The notes under the pieces: generated by a model
Told to the model about the DNA's origin: nothing
Seen by the model: the letters and a program-made list of their open reading frames with translations, nothing else
The model's database searches: none
Part shown: piece by piece, positions 19,184 to 23,638 of the stretch
How the letters are laid out: every line of letters begins with the position of its first letter
Numbering within the stretch: the first letter of the stretch is position 1
From: Multifurca ochricompacta
Lineage: Eukaryota; Basidiomycota; Agaricomycetes; Russulales; Russulaceae
Reading direction: 5' to 3'
NCBI GenBank assembly: GCA_022496185.1
Contig: WTXG01000436.1
Coordinates: forward strand, 1-23,638
DNA length: 23,638 bases
Translations under genes and position numbers: made by a program

Positions 19184-19760
19184 TGTTACGTCCGGTGTGA
19201 GACGTCCTGCACGACTTGTGCGACAGCTTCGTTCGTGTATTCAGATAAGAGGTCAATAGGACCTCTTGGAGTCTAGATGGATGAGTCAACGTCAAAGGGG
19301 CTGTTCCCTAGTGACGATGTTGAGCGGAAAGTGCCGAAAGCACTGAGACGATCGAGTCAAAGGGTCCAGGGGAAGTCCAGAAGACAAACACTGATGTATT
19401 CAATAAGTCGAGTCTGAGGTCTACATGGTAACTACAGCGGACTTATATACGTAATCGAATGAGCGTCTAAAGATAAGAATCACGGAGTCAAGTGGGCCCA
19501 AATATACGAAAGCGGAGGGCGTAAAGCCTGGCTTCTACTGATAGGGAATTAAGTAAGTGTCCGGTCGTACGATAAGAAGATAAACGATAAGCAAAGATAA
19601 GGGCAACCAAAGATACATAAACAAGCTGGTCACGGGGATGGGCGGAGAGCATGTGACGGGTCCCACGATGGAGACGTGATCTGATAGTGGAGAGTGGGCG
19701 GCAGGGAAGGGTCATCGTGAGGTAAGAGAAAGAATACAGGCATGGATGGGGTTCGTAACA
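19184..19760 (-). repeat. Gypsy 5' LTR
   Basis: 577 bp, transcribed right to left. TATATAA at 19449-19443 on the minus strand; predicted RNA start at about 19415. It differs from the 3' LTR at a few dozen sites, many of them transitions. Confidence 0.95.
19443..19449 (-). promoter_or_regulatory. Gypsy LTR TATA box
   Basis: TATATAA on the minus strand, present in both gypsy LTRs, 34 nt before the segment complementary to the primer-binding site. Confidence 0.7.
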
Positions 19761-20658
19761 ATCTAGCCAATATGAGATGACCGATCTTGGTGAAATCCAG
19801 TCATACCTTGGAGTTAACATCACCAGGGACCGTCCTAACAAGACACTGGATATTGACCAGACAGCCTATGTATCCTCAATAGTTGAGAGGTTTGGAATGG
19901 GGGATTCCAACCCAGTATATACTCCTCTACCCTCTGGCGTGGATGTTCATTTGGTCAAGTTTGAAGACCAGGCATCTACCTCTGATATTAAGAGGTATCA
20001 GCAGTTAATGGGGTCTCTGCTTTGGGTGCAGATTGGAAGCAGACCTGACATTAGTTTCGCTGTTGCACGCCTTAGCCAATTTGCTTCCAACCCTTCCCAG
20101 CAGCACATGCGACTAGCAAAGTATGTCTTAGCATATCTAAATGCTACAAAAGACTACAAGTTGCGCTATTCTGGAGGGAATGGTGAAGTTGGCCTTCATG
20201 GCTATGCGGATTCCTCATGGGGAGATCAAGAGGACCGCCACTCCACCTCAGGCTATGTCTTTTTCCTTGCCAATGGAGCAATTAGCTGGTGTTCCAGGAA
20301 GCAGAAGACAGTAGCACAGTCCACCACTGAAGCCGAGTATATGAGCCTTGCTGAGGCTTCAAATCAGGCAGCGTGGTATAGGACGTTTATGCAGGAGTTG
20401 GGGTATGAAGTTACTTCACCCATACAACTGCATTGTGACAACAAGGGTGCAGTAGACCTTGCATTAAACCCTGTCACAGGAAGGCGATCAAAGCACATAC
20501 CAATAAAGTACCATGCCATTAGGGAGTATGTAGAATCACACCAGATTGACTTGGTGCGAACTCCCACTGGAGAGATGCTGGCAGATGGCCTTACAAAGTC
20601 TCTGCCCAGATCATCTTTTGATCTTATGGTAACTGGATTTGGATTAGTGCTGGAATGA
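19761..20658 (+). pseudogene. Copia pol C-terminal fragment (end of RT, RNase H)
   Basis: From 19761 it matches 7325 onward of the intact element at very high identity, and the frame is open to the stop at 20656-20658. It contains the RT thumb region and a full RNase H with its Asp, Glu and Asp motifs (YADSSW, TTEAEY, HCDNKG). Everything before the RT thumb, including YVDD, is missing because the gypsy LTR abuts it. An ATG is available at 19777, but a translated product would only be a separate RNase H domain. It is a young copia copy cut by the gypsy element or by recombination. Confidence 0.93.
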
Positions 20659-20909
20659 AAGAGCTGGAATCTGGAGACTTTGTTCACCAGTTTCACTTTC
20701 CCACCATGCCACATGAGCACGTTCTCGACCTCGAGAGTGACGCAAGAGGTGTGTAGACTTGCATAAGCGAATCTACAACTCGTATGCAAAGCTCACAAAG
20801 AGTTAGAGAAGTTGGATCTCTGGCTGGTGATATGTTCATTCAATTGTGAACAGCAGTGTGCTCATTCAATTCATTCCACCTAATGATCGATGCCTTCACC
20901 ATGGAGGGA
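20659..20909 (+). other. Copia 3' UTR with polypurine tract
   Basis: Near-identical to 8222-8472; polypurine tract CATGGAGGGA at 20900-20909. Confidence 0.85.
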
Positions 20910-21421
20910 TGTTGACACGGGACGTGTCTGGAGATGCTTCAGGCATCTGAGGATCGCTTCAGCTGTAGATAAGATTAGATTAGGTTCCGGAGTTTCGGAC
21001 TTTTTACGATATCTTTATTATGTTTCTTTCTCACCTTACTCAGCTGATTAGTGATGCCCTTAGTAATGCGCAGTAAGCACGTGATATCTCCTTGGCCAAT
21101 AGCCTTTATCCCTCTAAGTTTATTGTCCGGCACTTGTGGACTTATTCCCAGTGCGCACAGACCATTTCCCCTGGCCCTCATGGGTATATAAGGGTGTCTG
21201 TTTCGTCCTTTACACTTCAGAGTTCTTCTAACATCTGAAGTGTAAGTTCCTTCTAGTTTACTCTCTACTTCCTTTAGACTAACGCTTCTTATAGTACTTG
21301 TCTTTTCTAGGTCAGTAGTGTAGTAATACAGAGTTCTTCTAACATCTGAAGTTACTTGTCTTTTCTAGCCTAAACCACTACTAACCACAGTCAGTATAAC
21401 CAGCAGCATGATTGTTTGACA
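20910..21421 (+). repeat. Copia 3' LTR of the fragment at 19761
   Basis: 512 bp, TGTTGACA...TTTGACA, TATATAAGG near 21185. Intron-like segment 21242-21294, E2 (TACTTGTCTTTTCTAG) 21295-21310, module B 21329-21368. Both modules share the private ACATCTGAAG variant and the T at the start of E2. Confidence 0.94.
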
Positions 21422-21602
21422 TAAGTTCCTCTTTTACTATACTGTTCTCTTACCTTTAACTAACTGTCTTATGTAGACTACCTGTTTTCTAGGTCAGTTG
21501 TATAGTTAATACAGAGTTCTTCTACCTCTGAAGTACTACCTGTTTTCTAGCCTAACTGCTACTAACCACAGTCAGTATAACCAGCAGCATGATTGTTTGA
21601 CA
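21422..21602 (+). repeat. Copia LTR fragment (R/U5 end)
   Basis: Begins inside the intron-like segment (TAAGTTCC) directly after the previous LTR and runs to TTTGACA. E2 in both its modules has the private form ACTACCTGTTTTCTAG. It is the target of, or a recombination partner for, the LTR at 20910; its U3 is not in the window. Confidence 0.9.
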
Positions 21603-22376
21603 TCTCCCTCATCCATACCTTCAACTTCTCCAAGTGTACCCACTTCTGATCCAGTTGCATGGGCAATCATCAAGGAATATGCAGGAACTGAGATGTCATT
21701 TATAGATGCCAAAGCTCACTTGCAGGCATACCTGGGCTCTCAATTTCAATTTGCAGACTGGAAGTCAGCCTTTGATATTGTTTTCGAAGCTGAAGAAGAC
21801 ATACCAGCTGCAGCAGCTGCAATTGAAAAAATGGCCACCCAAGCCATCAGGTCCTCTCCAGCCACCACATCTTTGTCATCACCACCACCTGCTGCACCTG
21901 CACCATCAGCCAATCCATCCATAGCACCCTTCAGCCAACTTCAAGACTTGGAAGTGGAACTCATGTGTGCTGTTGACAACTTGCAGCAATGCAAGCACAT
22001 CTGGGGCACTGCCCCAACACTTGAAGATCTTCTCAATCCAATTGAGGAGACTGAGATTGGCCATTTCAATTACCAGTTCCCTGTTGGTGATGATGATATC
22101 ATTGCAGAAGCTCTCTGCATGACTACAGACACCCCAGAGGAGGATATGGATGATGATGAAGAGGAAGGGAGTGGAGACAAAGGGCTATCAGCAAAGGAGG
22201 GACAGGGACTTTGCGAGCAGCTTGAGAAACTCTGCTTGCATTACTCTAATGCAGAGGGTGTCTCAACACTAATTCTACAGCAACAACTGTGCAAGTTACA
22301 TGCTCATTTGCACCAATTAGAGTTTACTACACAAACTCAAGTTACTTTGGACAAGTTTTGGAGTGCCCCCCCTTAA
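21603..22376 (+). CDS. C-terminal part of a probable pogo-like DDE transposase (truncated)
   Basis: The frame is open from the LTR junction to TAA 22374-22376 (about 257 codons), with no ATG until well inside (GTEMSFID), so the N-terminal part has been removed by the LTR. It shows a Ser/Pro-rich start, a helical stretch (WAIIKEYAG...WKSAFDIVFEAEED), an Ala-rich and Pro/Ala-rich linker, a segment with NPIEETEIG and HFNYQFPV, an acidic run (EEDMDDDEEEGSG), Leu-rich helices, and the C-terminal end QVTLDKFWSAPP. The acidic run, helical segment and terminal QxxLxxF[W/F] (PCNA-binding PIP-box form) resemble the tails of fungal pogo/Tigger/CENP-B-type transposases. No catalytic DDE residues are left to confirm this, so it could also be an unrelated hypothetical gene. 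Codon composition differs from the copia and gypsy frames. Confidence 0.5.
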   Translation, partial: SPSSIPSTSPSVPTSDPVAWAIIKEYAGTEMSFIDAKAHLQAYLGSQFQFADWKSAFDIVFEAEEDIPAAAAAIEKMATQAIRSSPATTSLSSPPPAAPAPSANPSIAPFSQLQDLEVELMCAVDNLQQCKHIWGTAPTLEDLLNPIEETEIGHFNYQFPVGDDDIIAEALCMTTDTPEEDMDDDEEEGSGDKGLSAKEGQGLCEQLEKLCLHYSNAEGVSTLILQQQLCKLHAHLHQLEFTTQTQVTLDKFWSAPP

Positions 22377-22680
22377 TTATAATACTTCTATCAACATCTT
22401 AGACCTTCTATACGAGCACTGAGGTGCTAGCAATGTAAAAATTTTCGAAAATGTCACATTTTGTCACATTTGTCACAAATATGATCATGCATAAAATCCC
22501 ATCATGCATAGCAGGAGGCTGGAATGAGGGCTATGCATTATGAGAATGTCAACTGTAGATACTTAGGACATACATCTAAGTGATAAGATCAAAAAATGCA
22601 TTCACAATTAATTAGACACAAGTGATAAAATCAACTTTGCATAACCCTATATATAATATATTGTGTGATTTTACTAGTGA
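22377..22680. other. AT-rich intergenic DNA
   Basis: About 300 bp after the transposase tail. It has short repeats (TGTCACATTT, AAGTGATAA twice) and a possible AT-rich box TATATATAATATA near 22650, about 30 bp before the tRNA-like sequence. I see no gene. Confidence 0.4.
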
Positions 22681-23243
22681 GGCTGGGTGGCTCAATGGTT
22701 AGAGCACCAGACTGAGTGTGTACCCAGAGGTCTTGGGTAGTGATGTTCCGGCCTGGCTTGGCCCAAAAGCCACAGCTTTGGCTCAGCCTGAGGCAGCTCT
22801 GGCTTTCCTGAAGTCTGGGCCAAGCCAAAGCCACCACAGATGGCTTGGCCCTGGCCTGGCTTGGCCCAAGCCACAGCTTTTGGCAGAGAAAGTTTTATGA
22901 CATATAACCAGTAGTTATAGTTCAGCTAATCCAAATCTGACTTAGTGTGTTACATATTGCAAAGCTATATCAAAGAAAAAGTTTGAAATGCTGCAATAAA
23001 CATGATCATGTGACCCAAATCAACCACTTTGTGATCAGATTTCTACTGATTTTGATGATTGCTATTGCACTTGTATGTGCTGTTGAAAGCCACAGCCTGA
23101 GCCAGTGGCTTTGGCTTTTAGTTTCTCTGAGCTGGGCCAAAGCCCTTGCTGGGCCGTCACAATGGCCTGGCTTGGCCTGGCTTCCAGCTTTGAGCCAGGC
23201 CAGGCAACATCACTAGTCTTGGGTTCAATCACAGATATTGCCA
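22681..23243 (+). pseudogene. tRNA-like sequence or SINE head, split by a hAT-type element
   Basis: 22681-22737 carries an A-box (TGGCTCAATGG, 22688-22698) and the typical variable-loop end AGAGGTCTTGGG. It continues after the insertion at 23224 with TTCAATCAC, so the rejoined B-box reads GGTTCAATCAC. The D-arm pairs (GCTC/GAGC), but the acceptor, anticodon and T stems pair poorly. This is therefore a tRNA pseudogene or the pol III promoter part of a SINE, not a working tRNA. Confidence 0.55.
22738..23215. mobile_element. Non-autonomous hAT-type element (MITE), 478 bp
   Basis: Ends are TAGTGATGTT and its exact inverted copy AACATCACTA (23206-23215), flanked by the 8-bp duplication GTCTTGGG (22730-22737 and 23216-23223). 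The 8-bp duplication and TAGNG ends are those of the hAT superfamily. Both subterminal parts are packed with GGCTTGGCC/GGCCAAGCC-type repeats in both orientations, as in hAT transposase-binding regions. There is no transposase frame, so it would need a transposase supplied in trans. Confidence 0.85.
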
Positions 23244-23338
23244 TTTATTTTCTGGCATGCTCTTTGATAAATATCATCCTCATTATGATATGATTATTAC
23301 TACACTACTATAACCCTATTACATAATTTTCATATTGT

Positions 23339-23419
23339 AGGACCAGTTCAGACCAGTTGTGGACTGGCAACTGGACCAAAAAGGACCGTTTTTCAGTCTT
23401 TAGGCAGTCCAGTCCAGTT
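23339..23419. repeat. Short inverted-repeat-rich piece, possibly a cut hAT-like end
   Basis: Contains GGACCAGTT, GACCAGTTG, GGACTGG, AACTGGACC and CAGTCCAGTCCAG in close succession, on both strands, preceded by TAG. This looks like the subterminal part of another TIR element cut by the LTR at 23420. No second end or target duplication is visible. Confidence 0.3.
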
Positions 23420-23638
23420 TGTGAACAGGCATGTGCACAGCATACTGACTGTGGGTGGTTAGCATGTTAGGCTAGAAAGACAAGTTACTTCAGAGGTAGA
23501 AGAAACTCTATTATACTATACTACACACCTAGAAAAGACAAGTTCTATATACAGAGTTAGTCCTAGAGGTAGTGATGATAGTAGAGAGGACAACTTACAC
23601 TTCAAGGTAGAAGAAACTCTGAAGTGTAAGAGACAAAA
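23420..23638 (-). repeat. Copia LTR, 3' part only (leaves the window)
   Basis: On the minus strand it ends ...TGTTCACA at 23420. Module B E2 (AACTTGTCTTTCTAG) lies near 23473-23487 and module A E2 near 23529-23544. The intron-like segment follows to about 23598, and the hairpin lies beyond it. Closest in form to the LTR at 11329-11827. Confidence 0.88.

Larger units (their letters stand above)
12354..19760 (-). mobile_element. Full-length decayed Ty3/gypsy chromovirus (Tf1/sushi-like)
   Basis: Minus-strand element: 5' LTR 19760-19184, self-priming site 19181-19171, gag, pol, chromodomain, extra zinc-knuckle frame, polypurine tract, 3' LTR 12930-12354. LTRs are 577 bp each, TGTTACG...CGTAACA, roughly 93% identical by eye, so it is much older than the copia element. 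Pol is RT-RNase H-integrase (gypsy order) with a chromodomain. Several frameshifts inactivate it. The 5-bp flanks (TCATA and ATCTA) do not match, and the copia sequences on the two sides run in opposite directions. Confidence 0.95.

Noticed and set aside
12354..19760. Repeat-induced point mutation of the gypsy element
   Set aside because: There are many transitions between the LTRs, but I could not count dinucleotide bias. Nearly identical copia copies and intact gypsy Gag stretches argue against strong RIP. A CpA-to-TpA index would decide.
22681..22737. Functional tRNA gene
   Set aside because: A- and B-box patterns are present, but acceptor, anticodon and T stems do not pair and the gene is split by an insertion.
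22631..22900. Several 60-70 codon frames rich in Ala, Trp and Gln
   Set aside because: They are by-products of the GGCTTGGCC repeats in the miniature element and appear on both strands.
1..23638. CRISPR array, prokaryotic operon or prophage
   Set aside because: The repeated blocks are LTRs and MITE motifs without regular spacers, and all genes are eukaryotic retroelement or transposase type.

Overview
The window is a nest of transposable elements with no complete host gene, and it looks like a repeat-rich, probably heterochromatic, region of a filamentous fungus, most likely a basidiomycete. The reasons are: chromodomain Ty3/gypsy and Ty1/copia elements of fungal type, 53-56 nt GT-AG intron-like segments with CTAAC branch sites, and a primer-binding site that matches an initiator tRNA-Met anticodon arm. 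The species cannot be named from the sequence.

Layout. 1-2447: minus-strand copia debris, namely a partial LTR (1-338), an unassigned stretch (339-680) and a gag-to-integrase fragment (681-2447). 2448-8985: a complete plus-strand copia element with 513-bp LTRs that differ at only 4 positions and one uninterrupted 1440-codon Gag-Pol reading frame (3899-8221). It looks young and possibly competent. 8986-10090: two more plus-strand copia LTRs, the second a solo LTR with a 5-bp target duplication. 10323-12353: minus-strand copia LTRs, 3' UTR pieces and a pol tail. 12354-19760: a decayed full-length Ty3/gypsy chromovirus on the minus strand with 577-bp LTRs (roughly 93% identical by eye). It has gag, a pol broken by several frameshifts, a chromodomain, and an extra coiled-coil/zinc-knuckle reading frame between pol and the 3' LTR. 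19761-21602: plus-strand copia pol tail, 3' UTR, LTR and a further LTR piece. 21603-22376: the C-terminal part of an unrecognised, probably pogo-like DDE transposase. 22377-23419: AT-rich DNA with a tRNA-like sequence split by a 478-bp hAT-type non-autonomous element. 23420-23638: a minus-strand copia LTR that leaves the window.

The most striking observation is inside the copia LTRs. Just downstream of the TATA box each LTR carries a short block (module A) interrupted by a perfect GT-AG intron-like segment. About 35 nt further on it carries a second copy (module B) that lacks exactly this segment. Module B therefore looks like a reverse-transcribed spliced RNA built into the LTR. The arrangement recurs in all eight LTRs complete enough to judge, and the two modules vary together within each LTR. 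The 5' splice site lies in the 3' arm of a conserved hairpin. The two families also prime differently. The copia element has a half-tRNA (initiator Met) primer-binding site. The gypsy element has an 11-nt site complementary to the predicted 5' end of its own RNA, as in Tf1 self-priming.

The flanks of both full-length elements do not match. No target duplication is seen and the copia sequence on either side is in opposite orientations, which points to ectopic recombination or inversion (or assembly error) after insertion.
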